DNA from: a virus
Length of the DNA: 28,435 nucleotides
Strand: one strand, 5' to 3'
IMG/VR virus record: IMGVR_UViG_3300034198_005491
Location: 1 to 28,435 of that record
In this document: positions 1 through 9,853 of the stretch, piece after piece
How the letters are laid out: each line of letters opens with the position of its first letter
Numbering within the stretch: the stretch's first letter is position 1
Made by a program: the position numbers and the translations under genes
The notes under the pieces: model-generated
Told to the model about the DNA's origin: nothing
What the model saw: the letters and a program-made list of their open reading frames with translations, nothing else
Database searches by the model: none

Positions 1-2
1 GG

Positions 3-230
3 TTAGACGGGAATCTCAGCGCCCTCAGTCGGAGGGGGAGTGTTCGGGCTCAACGAAGACAGGAGCCGATCAAAACCCATGACAGCGCCCTTGGAGGCAA
101 CCAAGTTCTGTTGGGACTGATTCAGCTGCTGAGTCAAGATGTTGATGTTCTGCTCAAGCTGCTGAATGTTGCTCAGAACAAGATCCCGCTCAGTGTTGAT
201 CTTCGAGACGATATCGGTGGTGTCAGACAT
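3..230 (-). CDS. Small coiled-coil phage protein, 75 aa
   Basis: A complete short reading frame at the downstream end of the leftward structural block. The product is almost entirely helical in character: residues 8-60 are rich in Q, N, L, I and E with heptad-like spacing (for example NIQQLEQNINILTQQLNQ), and the end is proline-rich. This looks like a small coiled-coil protein of the kind often found near tail or lysis genes, but no named family is recognised. It starts at an ATG with no Shine-Dalgarno motif and sits 34 bases after the upstream gene. It could be a minor virion component or a fibre-associated chaperone; nothing in the sequence decides this. Confidence 0.7.
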   Translation of the reverse strand: MSDTTDIVSKINTERDLVLSNIQQLEQNINILTQQLNQSQQNLVASKGAVMGFDRLLSSLSPNTPPPTEGAEIPV

Positions 231-264
231 GCGGATTTAGGTGTACAACACCGGACTCGATGTG

Positions 265-576
265 TCAAGCGGTCGGGAGCGGGATCAGCGTCAGGCCCAG
301 CTTCTCGGCAATCTTCTCGTAGAGGTAGTTGTCGTCCTCACCCCAAGAGGTGTAGTCCTCACCGCTCAGGGTGATGCTGCCATTCATCAAGACCGGACCC
401 CAGAATGCGGGGAGGACTTGACCGTCCGGCAGGGGAGGGATTTCGGTGACCTGTCGGACCTCGTACTGGGCCGTGCAAGACTGGAACAGTTGCACGTTCA
501 CGTAGGGAACCGAGATGGCGTTGGCGGTTTTGTCCAGCACGGGGGCCGGCTCAATCTGGCGGTAGTTTTGTTGCAT
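265..576 (-). CDS. Hypothetical phage protein, 103 aa
   Basis: A complete 103-residue frame between the fibre-assembly-like gene and the small coiled-coil gene, separated from the former by a single base, so very likely co-transcribed with it. The product has no signal peptide, membrane segment or recognisable motif. It is moderately acidic, with a central segment that looks beta-rich (VNVQLFQSCTAQYEVRQVTE) and a W-G-E-D-D-N cluster around residues 77-82. Location after the giant fibre suggests a tail or fibre-related accessory role, which is inference from position only. The ATG has no Shine-Dalgarno sequence in front of it. Confidence 0.65.
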   Translation of the reverse strand: MQQNYRQIEPAPVLDKTANAISVPYVNVQLFQSCTAQYEVRQVTEIPPLPDGQVLPAFWGPVLMNGSITLSGEDYTSWGEDDNYLYEKIAEKLGLTLIPLPTA

Positions 577-577
577 A

Positions 578-1060
578 TCAGTTTTGTTTGAGCACTTCGG
601 GTATGAAGGCGTTTAGTGTCTCCGGTGTATCGTATGGCGAAAGATCGATCAACGTAACGTCGCGGAGAGTTTTCTTGCTGGCGGCAATCTCCGCAAGTTG
701 AGCGGTATTACCCTCCTCTAAACTACGCATGAACTGCACGTCCAGCTTCTCAAGAAGCGGCTTCCGTAGTGCTCGGAACTGACTTCTCTTAAGTTCCTCG
801 GCAGCCGCTCTGTCCAGTGTGATGTTGCCGACGCTGTCGATTCTCCACGCACTGAACAGGTGTGTCATCGCCTTCACCTCGCTCGAATCAGAGTCCTTGA
901 TGAACGACTGGCGTAAAGTTCCGTCTGCGAACGGCGGAATATCGCGCTGCTGACGTTGGGCAAGGAACTCGGCCTCCTGCTCTTGGGTTAGGTCTGGCGG
1001 GTAGACAGGGGTCAGCACACAGGCATTCCCGGTGTCTCCAGTGAAGACGATGACTTTCAT
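578..1060 (-). CDS. Putative tail fibre assembly-like protein, 160 aa
   Basis: It lies three bases downstream of the giant fibre gene, the usual place for a fibre chaperone. The C-terminal half (about residues 88-158) has the pattern seen in many small prophage proteins that follow tail fibre genes: a basic helix, then KPLLEKLDVQFMRSLEEGNT, then KKTLRDVTLIDLS, then DTPETLNAFIPEVL at the end. The N-terminal part (KVIVFTGDTGNACVLTPVYP) resembles a small beta domain common in such proteins. By analogy the product may help fold or trimerise the fibre. The resemblance is from memory of the family; a profile search would decide. A virion-bound role is the alternative. Confidence 0.6.
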   Translation of the reverse strand: MKVIVFTGDTGNACVLTPVYPPDLTQEQEAEFLAQRQQRDIPPFADGTLRQSFIKDSDSSEVKAMTHLFSAWRIDSVGNITLDRAAAEELKRSQFRALRKPLLEKLDVQFMRSLEEGNTAQLAEIAASKKTLRDVTLIDLSPYDTPETLNAFIPEVLKQN

Positions 1061-1063
1061 GGG

Positions 1064-4000
1064 TTATCGGTCGAATACGACGTGGACGAAGCGAGCGTTG
1101 TACGTGTTGCCGTCACCGTAGCTCGCAGTGACCTCACAGTAGGTGGTGGTCTTTGGCGTGGCAACGCGAGGGATGTTCAGGAATCCGCCGTAGAGATACC
1201 CACCGTTGGACTCGTAGCCGATCGTTCCAGACACCGCGTAGTTCGCGTCGGCAAACGCGGTGCTGAAGTTGACTCGATACTGCCCGTAGTTGATGCGGGT
1301 GACGCTTGAGATGCCCAAGCTCGCGTTGATCGTGATCGCTCCAGTGGACGGGTTCTCGTTGAACGTAACCCACGCACGGGCGACACCATTGATGTACGGC
1401 CCGAGGTTGGCGAACGTGATCTCCTGCGGAGCCTGTGACACCGATGCGCTCGTGTTGCCAAGCACCGATGACGCTCCGACGTTCTGGATCTTAGCATAAG
1501 TGACAACACTGTTAGCTAGTTTAGCTGTGGTTGAAACAGCGCCATCAGCAATCGTTGAGACACTCCCAGCCGTGTCCGCATAAGCTACGCTGCAGCCAGC
1601 GTGGACAGTGTCGTTGCTGTAGTACCCATCCAGTCTCCAGTACGTCCCGGTCCAGTAATTCTGGACGCTGTACGCATCGTTTACATCTCGGCGGTAGAGA
1701 CGGTACGGGCCAGGTCTAGCAGCCGATGTCCACATTCCAGTCTGGCCGGTGATGCCGCTTGCTGCAACTGAGCCAGCACTGCCTCCGATGCTTAAGCTCG
1801 CAGCCGTGCCTGTGAGGCCCGTACCAGCGCCCGAGAAACTGGTGGCAGTCAAGGCTCCAGTGAGCGTCCCACCTGTCAGAGGAAGCGTGTAGGAAGTGTA
1901 GTTGTCACTCGCGAGCAGTGTCTTCCATGAGGTCCACGAATTTCCTGACGATACGTCGTAGTTCCCGAATCGGACCTGGAGTCCAGTGCCGCCATACGTC
2001 GGGCTGTACGGGACGTATAGCTGCAATGCCCCACCGCCGGCAGAGTAGGTGTTTACGGTGACTAATGATCCGTAGTTCTGAAATCCTTGTGATGCTGAGA
2101 CAAACGACGCCTGGATTCCCTGGTTGTAACCTTGAGGAAGCGTGGATGCTGACCAAACGTAGTTGGAGAGAGCAGACAGCAGCGGCGATGATGTTGCGGT
2201 TGCAGCGTTGCCTCCGATGCTCAGGCTTGCAGCAGTACCAGTAAGACCAGTTCCTGGACCGCTGAAATTTCCTCCGATGACGTTACCTGTAGTTTCGATC
2301 TTCGAGTTAGAATTCAGTGCTCCAGTAAGAGTTCCACCAGCCAGAGGCAGGGCGTAGCTGCTGTAGTTCCCGCTGTGTAGGTGAGCCCTCCATGTCGTGA
2401 ACGTGCCGTTATTAGCGCCGGTTCCTCCTGAATACGTTCGAGACCAAAGAACCTCGTCGTAGTAGCTCATCGCCAACTGGAATCCATGGTCATTTCCAGT
2501 GTTGCTGTGTCTGACGTTGATTAGGTTGTACCACGTTGCAGTCGGAGAGTTGGTCGCTCCAGAATATTGATAAAACCCAGACGGGACCGAGTTGTTGAAG
2601 TTCGCGAGATCAGCGATGAGGTTCTGAGCACCGGCCCATACAGGCTTTACTGTAAACCCGTTTGTGGCAGTTGCTGCGTTTCCAGTACAGGAAGCCGATG
2701 AACCGTTGATGTTCATCGTTTGGTTGCTCAGCATTCCCGCCAGAGAAGCCATGTTGATCTCAACAGGGGCCTGAGCCACCGAGGCGCTGCTGTTGCCGAG
2801 AACCGTCGAGACCGAGACGTTCTGGATTTTTGCGTATGTGACGACCGACGCAGCGATCTTGGCGCTGGTCGAGACCGCTCCATCAGCAATCGCGTTTGCA
2901 GAGCCTGCGGTTAGGCTCGCTGCTGTGCCTGTGAGCCCAGTTCCTGGTCCTGAGAAGTTTCCACCAATGACGTTAGCGGTTGTCTCGAACTTGGAGTTTG
3001 ATGTTAGAGCTCCAGTGAGAGTTCCTCCTGATAGCGGAAGCGCGTAATTAGAATAGTTGTGATCAGCAAGTAATGTCCTCCACGCAGTGTAAGTACCGCT
3101 ACCGCCCACGTTCGTGGGATTTCCACTACGTGTCTTGAGTGTTCCATCAGCGTAATGTCCGTAGATCTGTGTGATCGTGTCGCTGCCGCCGTACATCACT
3201 AGAAGCTGACCGTAGTCATTCGGCCGATTCGCCTCAGTGTTGCTGATCCGGTAGACACCAGCAGTGGTCAGCGTGTTGAGATCTACACCAGGAGCGCCAA
3301 AGATCTTCATGGCGTCCGTAATGCCGTATCCAGTTACAGTGGTGGGTTTGCCAGTGACACCAGACCACGGCACCGAGGTGGCGCTGCCGTTGATGTTCAT
3401 CGCCTGGTTGCTCAGCATCCCAGCCAGTGTTGCCATGGACAGTGCCGCTGGCGCTTGAGCTACTGATGCACTGCTATTGCCCAATACGCTCGCGGCAGCG
3501 ACGTTCTGGATCTTCGCATAAGTCACCGCCGAGTTGGCGATCGTGACACCGAACGACAACGCTGCTGTCCCATCAAATGCGCCGCTCGTGCCCGTCACGT
3601 CTCCGGTCAGTGCGATCGTGCGGCCGGTCGCCCATCGAGCAGAGTAACCACCAACGTTCAGGCTGTTGGCCGTTCCAGTTAGGTTCGTTCCGGCACCAGA
3701 GAAGCTGGAGCCAGACACAGTTCCAGTGGCACTGACATTTCCTGGAAGCGTCAGGTTTCCAAACAGCGTAATGTTCCTGTTTCCGTCCCAGTCAAACACG
3801 CGATTGAACGAGGAGTACCCGCCCATGATTCCGATGTGACCGATCGAAATCGCGTTGTTCGGATACCCAGACGGGCCGTTGTTCCCGTTCAACTCAAACA
3901 CCATACGCACGTCGCGAGTATCCCACCAACCACTGACGTTTACGTGCGATGTGAACGTGTATCCAGGCCAAGAGGAAATGCCGTTGACTCGGTATGCCTC

Positions 4001-7000
4001 AGATGAAAAGACGCCACTCAGGTCGCTCTTGTAGAACACGAAGTTCATCGAGTGACCGTTGGTTGAATGGCACAGCGTGAAGTGGGAGAAGAAGTGATAC
4101 CCGAAGTTGACCCACGTCATGCGAACCTTGGTCCAAGCTCCGATGTTGGACCCGACGTTCATGTTGAACCCAGCCCACTTGCCGAACACTTTGCCGTCAA
4201 ACACGTCATTGCTGATCGTGGTTGCGACCCAGTTCACGTTGTCCGTGGTGTACTCGACAGTAGTTGGCGGCCTGAACGCTATGAGGTTTTGGACCGAGTC
4301 TGTGCCCCACAGGCGTTGCATATTTCCAGACCCGTTGATGTCGCCCTGTGTGAACCCGTTCGGGTCCACCTGATACATCGCATCGGTGATTCCGTAACCG
4401 GACAGTGTCGTCGGCTTTCCGGTCACGCCTGACCATGGAACTGCACCAGCAGTGAGGCTCGCCGCAGTTCCTGTCAGCCCAGTTCCGGGGCCTGAAAAGT
4501 TGGTTCCAGTAACCGTTCCCGTGAACGTAGAATAGGCTCCGTAGTTACCAGCATGGAGCACAAGACTTCCGCCAAAGTATCCACCCGCATAAAGCTGACC
4601 TGAAACGTATAGGTTGTTTCCGCCGCCGCTGTCACCAATCTGAACGTGTCCATTTGCGTTCTGATAGTTTAGCCAGAGATGGTCTGCGTTGTTGTTCGCA
4701 GCACTCTTGCCCCAGATGTGTCGCACCTGAATCCGCCCATCTCCACCGCTTCCAACGGTAAGCAGAGCTTGAGCGTCATTCCACGCTCCAGTGCTGTTGA
4801 TTGATAGCTTTCCTGTAAGCGTACCTCCTCCGATAGGGAGGGCATCAGTGATCCCGTACCCACCGAGCGTAGTCGGGTTTGTTCCCGCAGTGACGCGGCC
4901 CTTGGCGTCAACGGTTACCGAACGATACGTGCCAGCCGTCACGCCGCTGTTTGCCAGTGTAAGAGCAACAGAACCAGCAGGAGACGTAACGTCTCCGCCG
5001 GTATATGCCGGCATTCGCGCTGCAAGGATTGTACCCGCATTCAGGTTTCCAGCGTCTTGGTAGTACGCACCATGCTGACCGTCCAAAAGGTCGGAGTTCA
5101 GATTCGCAACAGCAGTCGTGCTGGCCACTACCAAGGGAGCCGTTCCGGTGGCGACCGTGGATGTCAGCACTCCAGTCAGAGCCAACGCCGCAAATTTACC
5201 TGCCGGCACAACTTCAGTGAACGAGGTGTTCGTGAACCCGGTATTCGCGATCCACCCCGACGAGTACGTCATCGCCGATCCAGACACCGTGCTCGGTGTG
5301 GCGGTGGCGAGACGTGCGATGGTTACCCAACGGCTGGTGCCCGAGTCCTGAAGGAACCGAGCACGCATCCAGACCATGACGAAGTCGGTAGTGTTTCCGC
5401 AAACGAGACCAACGACGTACTTGGCGTCTTGTCCGTTGGCGTCAGGAACCGCTGTGTCGTTCAGGATCTTAAGAGACACCTTACCAACTCCGCCATGCTC
5501 ATCGTGTCGAGTGACGTACAAAGCGCCTCGCGAAGATATGCGCCAAGTGGTCCGCTGAGCCTCACCGTTGTAGTTACCTCCACCAAGAGTGACGGCCTCG
5601 ATCTCAAGTGTGGTCGTAGAGCCAAGATGGCTGAACGCCTGAAGGCGTCGGCTCAACTGGTAATAGGACTCTACGTTGGAGTTGTGAACAATGGCGCAAG
5701 CATCTACCGCAAGCGCCTCTCCAGTCTGAATGAACGTGCCGCTGAAGTTAGCGGATGTTCCGATCAGACCTCCAGTGAGCGTGCCTCCGCTCAGTGGTAG
5801 AGCGTCAGTGATTCCATAACCAGAAAGCGTCGTTGGCTTCCCAGTGACTCCTGTCCAGGCAACTGAACCTGCGCTTCCACCGACGCTCAGGTTAGGTGCG
5901 CTGGTGCTCGCAGCGGTGAGAACCGCACTTCCATTCTGCTGTAATCCAACCGGGAAATTTGCCGTACCCGCGGTGTCGATCGTGATAGCATTTACACCAG
6001 TGTTGGCCGTGGTGCCGCCGACATCGATCTTTAGACCACCGTTTGCAGAGCGCAGGAGTCCGAACTGAAAGTCCGACTCGGGAGGAGCCAAAAACAGTAG
6101 TCGGTCGCTTGCGTTGCTTTGGATCTGGAGTGCAGGACGCCACTGACCAGTGTACTGACCAAAGTTTAATGCCGACTGACCACTCCGCTTGATAATGACC
6201 GAGCTAACAAGAGCGGTAGACCCTGATGTGTCGATTGAAATCGTTCCGGTAAGTGCACCACCAGTCAACGGAAGTTTAGTCGCGTCTGGGTAGGACGTGT
6301 AATTTCCTGCATGAATGACAGTGTTTCCGTTGACCGTCGGGGTTCCGGTGAATCGAGGGGAAGGCAGGAACCCGAGCAACGCCCCAACACTCGGCTCATT
6401 TCCATCAACCTCCTCGAAACGCGGACCCCAGAAGTCTAGTAGCGCCGCAGGATCGGTTGAGTAGTAGAGATAAACACGATGCGTCTGAGCCTGTGCTCCA
6501 GCCGCCATCTTAAAGTCAGTGTAGTTGAGGACTTTCTGCCCTGTCTCACCGTCATACAAACCGCCGTAGCTCGTCGTGGACCCATCGTTGTTGGCGTGGA
6601 CGTAACCGACAGAAAGATACCACTTCGACTGAGTGAAGGTGTTAATTGTGAAGTTGCCGAAATACGGGTTGGTGTTCGCCGTATTGTCCAAGTTCAAAGT
6701 CGAACCAGATGAACACCCATGATAGAACTGCCCATTGGTCGATGCGCTGCTGCGCCTGACCCACACAATCGATCGGTACGACTTGTTTGCGGTGAGTCCG
6801 TTGATGTCCTTGTTCCAGCCACCATCAGCGTCAGATGTTGCGTCGTTGTTTGTAGTCGCCCAAATAAGTCCTGGAGACGCATACGGCGTGTCCTTGTAGG
6901 AGCGCGTGTTTTCGGCTGCAGTGTTTCCGTTGGCCGCAAAGTTGGTTCCGTAATACCCGACGCCATCCCCTGTTCCAGCCGTCCATCCATCAGCGGCGGC

Positions 7001-9841
7001 ATAGTTGATGTCAGCACCAGGAGCTAGAATGCCCTGACCAGCATTCAGCAATCCAGTCAGCGTGCCGCCAGTGATCGGCAATGCATCAGTGATGCCATAA
7101 CCAGCCAGTGTGGTAGGATTGGTGCCAGCAGTGACGCGGCCCTTGGCGTCGGTTGTGACTGATCGATACGTGCCTGCAGTACCAACGCTTGCAAGAGTCA
7201 GGTTGATTGCAGTTTTTCCAGATCCACTCGCGTCGCCACTGATCGTGATGCTCTGGTTCTCGGTGATGACGGAAGCCCCGCTCACCTTGAATCCGCCCTT
7301 CATGTCGATCGTGCCGCTGCGGAAGTCGATGACGCCGACCACCTGGGACGGATATGTTCCTCCAGGGGCCAGGTTCTCGAGCGCCATGCCGTTCCACCCG
7401 CCTAGCTTGAGGTTGTAGAGGGCGTAAGTGGCCGCATCCCCAGTGCCGTTGTAAAACCCGTTGGTCCCTGTCGAGTGCAACGTCAACGCTCCAGTCATCT
7501 GACCACCAGACAGCGGCAGATAGCTGGCCAGAGAAGAAGCGGCGGCGTAATACGTACTAAGCTGGCCTCCGAGCAACTGGGCGTTAAGGTTGTTGACCTG
7601 AGTTGTGCTGGTGACAACGAACGGAGCGGTGCCAGTTGCGACCGTGCTGGTGATCTGTCCGCTGAAAGATCCGGTCGTTCCAGATAGCCCACCCGTCAGT
7701 GTTCCACCGGCCAACGGTAGGTATCTACCATCGAGACTGACAGTCAGGTTGCCAGTAGTCCTAGTGAGCGTCAGTGTGCCTGCAGAGAACCCAACTGCCG
7801 TAGTGTCGCGGCCCTCGAAATAGGATCCGTGTTGACCGTCAAGAAGGTCGGAGTTGAGGTTTGTGACTGCAGTCGTGGACGTAATAACCAGAGGCGCAGT
7901 GCCGGTCGCTACGGTGCTGGTGATCGGATTTGCAATCGTTATTCCAGCGGCAAACGAGACGTTCCTGCTGTAGTCAACCGTGAACGGGTGAACAGTCGCG
8001 TATCGAGGCCCTAGAGCCATTACACGGATGATTGTTAGACCGCCCGCTGTAATCACCTGCGTGGCTGCTACAGTGATCCGAAACCATCTCGCCTGACCTG
8101 TGTCGGCTTGAGAGAAGTACGCCAATCCCGGTCCGTTTGGAACACTCTGGACGCCATCAGAGGTCCAGTTGACGTTGTCGGTGCTTCGCTCAACCTCTAG
8201 TGAAAATGCCCAGTCAGATTGGTTCCACCCGCGCTGTACAAATATCAGGTTAGCTCTCTGCCAATCACCACCAACGTCGATCGTGAAACGCTTCCTTGTC
8301 GTCCCTGCAGCGTACTCTGCTTGAGTGATCACTGTTGTGCCGCCACCGTCAGGAGTCAGCGTGTTGGTCCATGCCGTTGAATTGTCGGTGACCCACGCGG
8401 AACCATTCCATGACTGGCGATTTAGAACGGTCTTGTATCTGAATGCGTCGTTCGATCCATGCGCTTGAGCAAGTGCGTATGCCAGTTCAAACAGAGTCCT
8501 AGGGCCAGAGTACTCACTATTGCTTGTCTCGTACCCCTTGCTCGACGCCCAAGCATATTGAGGGGCTGAAACCGCCCCTGAAAACGACGCCGTGGTCCCG
8601 CTCAATCCACCTGTCAACGTGCCGCCTGTAAGCGGGAGAGCATCGGTGATTCCGTAACCGCTAAGCGTTGTCGGCTTACCAGTGACTCCAGTCCACGGCA
8701 CAGCGCCAGCGGTAAGTGATGCTGCAGTGCCGGTGAGTCCAGTACCTGCTCCACTGAAGCTCGATCCAGTGACTACTCCAGTTGTCTCGATCTTTGAGTT
8801 TGAAAACAGCTGGCCGGTAAGCGTTCCGCCACTCAGAGGCAGTGCATAGGTGGAGTAGTTGACGCTATTGAGCACCAGTTTCCACGGGTTATACGACGTT
8901 AGACCAGTGCCGCTTCCTCGAATCCAAAGATTGTCGTTGTCTGTAAACGCAAGCTGACGTGTGCCACCACCCGAAGAGTCTGCCCACTGTTGAAACGTCA
9001 GGACGCCGTGATAGGTTCCACCATCGCTGAGACCATCTGTGGAGTTGTTTAGGAAGTCTGCTCGAACCTGCCGATACCCAGTCTGAGGACCAGTTACACT
9101 GCTTCGCGTGTCATTGACAAAAACGAACGCAGAAGAGCCGGTGATGTCGATATTGTAAGACCCTGAAAGCCGAGCCAATGGCACGGTTCCAGCGTTCAGG
9201 TTTCCAGCGTTTTGGTAGTACGACCCATGCTGTCCGTCCAGAAGATCCGCATTGAGGTTGGTGACAGCGGTTGTGCTCGTAATGACCAGCGGCGCAGTTC
9301 CCGTAGCAACCGTGCTGGTGATCTGACCACTGAACGAGGCGGTCGATCCAGACAGCTTACCAACCACAACTGTGCCGGTGCCATTCGGAGTGATCTCGAT
9401 GTTGCCGTTCGCGCCGTCGTAGATCCTGATCGACCCCTCGACAGCTGACCCCTCATTCGTCCTGAGGATCAGGTCGCCAGTTCCGCGAGTCGCGAGGGTG
9501 GCGTTTGTGTTGTTGGGGCCAAGACGGATGTCCGTCGAGTTGATGTGAACGTGGCCGGTTCCATCTGGTGTGATTGTGATCGGGCCGTTCGATCCGAGGA
9601 GGCTGGTTAGCTCGCTCGCCCTGAGCGTTGTGAAGATGCCAACCGTTCCAGTCAGCGTGCCTGTCAGCGTACCACCCGTGAGCGGTAGGTAGCCGCCAAG
9701 CGACGCTGCCGTCGCGTAGTACGCGCCATGCTGCCCATCGAGCAGGTCGGCATTGAAATTGGTGACTAGCGCAGTCTGATTGACCGTCAGCGGGGGAACA
9801 GCCGCTGCGGTGGTGATCTGCAGTTGGCTCTCGTACTTCAT
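1064..9841 (-). CDS. Giant modular tail fibre / receptor-binding protein, 2925 aa
   Basis: The largest gene here. The product is assembled from recurrent fibre motifs: 12 copies of a PLSGGTLTG-type repeat, 6 of GYGITDA, 6 of FSGxGTGLTGTA, 5 of NLNADLLDGQHGxYY and 3 of VTYAKIQNV. Between repeats lie larger unique inserts at about residues 425-620, 945-1160, 1380-1540 and 1820-2025, which look like separate beta-sandwich or carbohydrate-binding modules. Pyocin-knob-like segments lie near 2180-2265, 2400-2495 and 2560-2650 (ending in TWRTLLADHNYSNY-type motifs). The last ~105 residues form a non-repetitive C-terminal domain. Such proteins form trimeric shafts with receptor-binding knobs. Very long for a fibre. 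No Shine-Dalgarno sequence; the ATG lies 12 bases after the upstream fibre gene. It has no lytic or peptidase motif that I can see. Confidence 0.9.
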   Translation of the reverse strand: MKYESQLQITTAAAVPPLTVNQTALVTNFNADLLDGQHGAYYATAASLGGYLPLTGGTLTGTLTGTVGIFTTLRASELTSLLGSNGPITITPDGTGHVHINSTDIRLGPNNTNATLATRGTGDLILRTNEGSAVEGSIRIYDGANGNIEITPNGTGTVVVGKLSGSTASFSGQITSTVATGTAPLVITSTTAVTNLNADLLDGQHGSYYQNAGNLNAGTVPLARLSGSYNIDITGSSAFVFVNDTRSSVTGPQTGYRQVRADFLNNSTDGLSDGGTYHGVLTFQQWADSSGGGTRQLAFTDNDNLWIRGSGTGLTSYNPWKLVLNSVNYSTYALPLSGGTLTGQLFSNSKIETTGVVTGSSFSGAGTGLTGTAASLTAGAVPWTGVTGKPTTLSGYGITDALPLTGGTLTGGLSGTTASFSGAVSAPQYAWASSKGYETSNSEYSGPRTLFELAYALAQAHGSNDAFRYKTVLNRQSWNGSAWVTDNSTAWTNTLTPDGGGTTVITQAEYAAGTTRKRFTIDVGGDWQRANLIFVQRGWNQSDWAFSLEVERSTDNVNWTSDGVQSVPNGPGLAYFSQADTGQARWFRITVAATQVITAGGLTIIRVMALGPRYATVHPFTVDYSRNVSFAAGITIANPITSTVATGTAPLVITSTTAVTNLNSDLLDGQHGSYFEGRDTTAVGFSAGTLTLTRTTGNLTVSLDGRYLPLAGGTLTGGLSGTTGSFSGQITSTVATGTAPFVVTSTTQVNNLNAQLLGGQLSTYYAAASSLASYLPLSGGQMTGALTLHSTGTNGFYNGTGDAATYALYNLKLGGWNGMALENLAPGGTYPSQVVGVIDFRSGTIDMKGGFKVSGASVITENQSITISGDASGSGKTAINLTLASVGTAGTYRSVTTDAKGRVTAGTNPTTLAGYGITDALPITGGTLTGLLNAGQGILAPGADINYAAADGWTAGTGDGVGYYGTNFAANGNTAAENTRSYKDTPYASPGLIWATTNNDATSDADGGWNKDINGLTANKSYRSIVWVRRSSASTNGQFYHGCSSGSTLNLDNTANTNPYFGNFTINTFTQSKWYLSVGYVHANNDGSTTSYGGLYDGETGQKVLNYTDFKMAAGAQAQTHRVYLYYSTDPAALLDFWGPRFEEVDGNEPSVGALLGFLPSPRFTGTPTVNGNTVIHAGNYTSYPDATKLPLTGGALTGTISIDTSGSTALVSSVIIKRSGQSALNFGQYTGQWRPALQIQSNASDRLLFLAPPESDFQFGLLRSANGGLKIDVGGTTANTGVNAITIDTAGTANFPVGLQQNGSAVLTAASTSAPNLSVGGSAGSVAWTGVTGKPTTLSGYGITDALPLSGGTLTGGLIGTSANFSGTFIQTGEALAVDACAIVHNSNVESYYQLSRRLQAFSHLGSTTTLEIEAVTLGGGNYNGEAQRTTWRISSRGALYVTRHDEHGGVGKVSLKILNDTAVPDANGQDAKYVVGLVCGNTTDFVMVWMRARFLQDSGTSRWVTIARLATATPSTVSGSAMTYSSGWIANTGFTNTSFTEVVPAGKFAALALTGVLTSTVATGTAPLVVASTTAVANLNSDLLDGQHGAYYQDAGNLNAGTILAARMPAYTGGDVTSPAGSVALTLANSGVTAGTYRSVTVDAKGRVTAGTNPTTLGGYGITDALPIGGGTLTGKLSINSTGAWNDAQALLTVGSGGDGRIQVRHIWGKSAANNNADHLWLNYQNANGHVQIGDSGGGNNLYVSGQLYAGGYFGGSLVLHAGNYGAYSTFTGTVTGTNFSGPGTGLTGTAASLTAGAVPWSGVTGKPTTLSGYGITDAMYQVDPNGFTQGDINGSGNMQRLWGTDSVQNLIAFRPPTTVEYTTDNVNWVATTISNDVFDGKVFGKWAGFNMNVGSNIGAWTKVRMTWVNFGYHFFSHFTLCHSTNGHSMNFVFYKSDLSGVFSSEAYRVNGISSWPGYTFTSHVNVSGWWDTRDVRMVFELNGNNGPSGYPNNAISIGHIGIMGGYSSFNRVFDWDGNRNITLFGNLTLPGNVSATGTVSGSSFSGAGTNLTGTANSLNVGGYSARWATGRTIALTGDVTGTSGAFDGTAALSFGVTIANSAVTYAKIQNVAAASVLGNSSASVAQAPAALSMATLAGMLSNQAMNINGSATSVPWSGVTGKPTTVTGYGITDAMKIFGAPGVDLNTLTTAGVYRISNTEANRPNDYGQLLVMYGGSDTITQIYGHYADGTLKTRSGNPTNVGGSGTYTAWRTLLADHNYSNYALPLSGGTLTGALTSNSKFETTANVIGGNFSGPGTGLTGTAASLTAGSANAIADGAVSTSAKIAASVVTYAKIQNVSVSTVLGNSSASVAQAPVEINMASLAGMLSNQTMNINGSSASCTGNAATATNGFTVKPVWAGAQNLIADLANFNNSVPSGFYQYSGATNSPTATWYNLINVRHSNTGNDHGFQLAMSYYDEVLWSRTYSGGTGANNGTFTTWRAHLHSGNYSSYALPLAGGTLTGALNSNSKIETTGNVIGGNFSGPGTGLTGTAASLSIGGNAATATSSPLLSALSNYVWSASTLPQGYNQGIQASFVSASQGFQNYGSLVTVNTYSAGGGALQLYVPYSPTYGGTGLQVRFGNYDVSSGNSWTSWKTLLASDNYTSYTLPLTGGTLTGALTATSFSGAGTGLTGTAASLSIGGSAGSVAASGITGQTGMWTSAARPGPYRLYRRDVNDAYSVQNYWTGTYWRLDGYYSNDTVHAGCSVAYADTAGSVSTIADGAVSTTAKLANSVVTYAKIQNVGASSVLGNTSASVSQAPQEITFANLGPYINGVARAWVTFNENPSTGAITINASLGISSVTRINYGQYRVNFSTAFADANYAVSGTIGYESNGGYLYGGFLNIPRVATPKTTTYCEVTASYGDGNTYNARFVHVVFDR
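1550..9765 (-). repeat. Dispersed in-frame repeats within the giant fibre gene
   Basis: Coding repeats, degenerate at DNA level and better conserved at protein level. GYGITDA units lie near 3315, 4385, 4845, 5810, 7085 and 8643. LLDGQHG units lie near 5070, 7830, 9230 and 9735, with a diverged copy (LLGGQLSTYY) near 7560. Long DNA similarity links 2703-2830 with 3387-3515, both encoding an NQxMNINGS segment followed by a VTYAKIQNV segment when read leftward. The pattern suggests growth by internal duplication and recombination between modules. Confidence 0.85.
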
Positions 9842-9853
9842 TATGGAGATGGA

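Noticed and set aside
5057-5800. 247-codon rightward frame opposite the giant fibre gene
   Set aside because: Antisense frame inside a repetitive coding region; basic, serine-rich product without motif.
1550-9765. Regularly recurring DNA in the fibre gene as a CRISPR array or tandem non-coding repeat
   Set aside because: Repeats are coding, degenerate, irregularly spaced and in one continuous frame.
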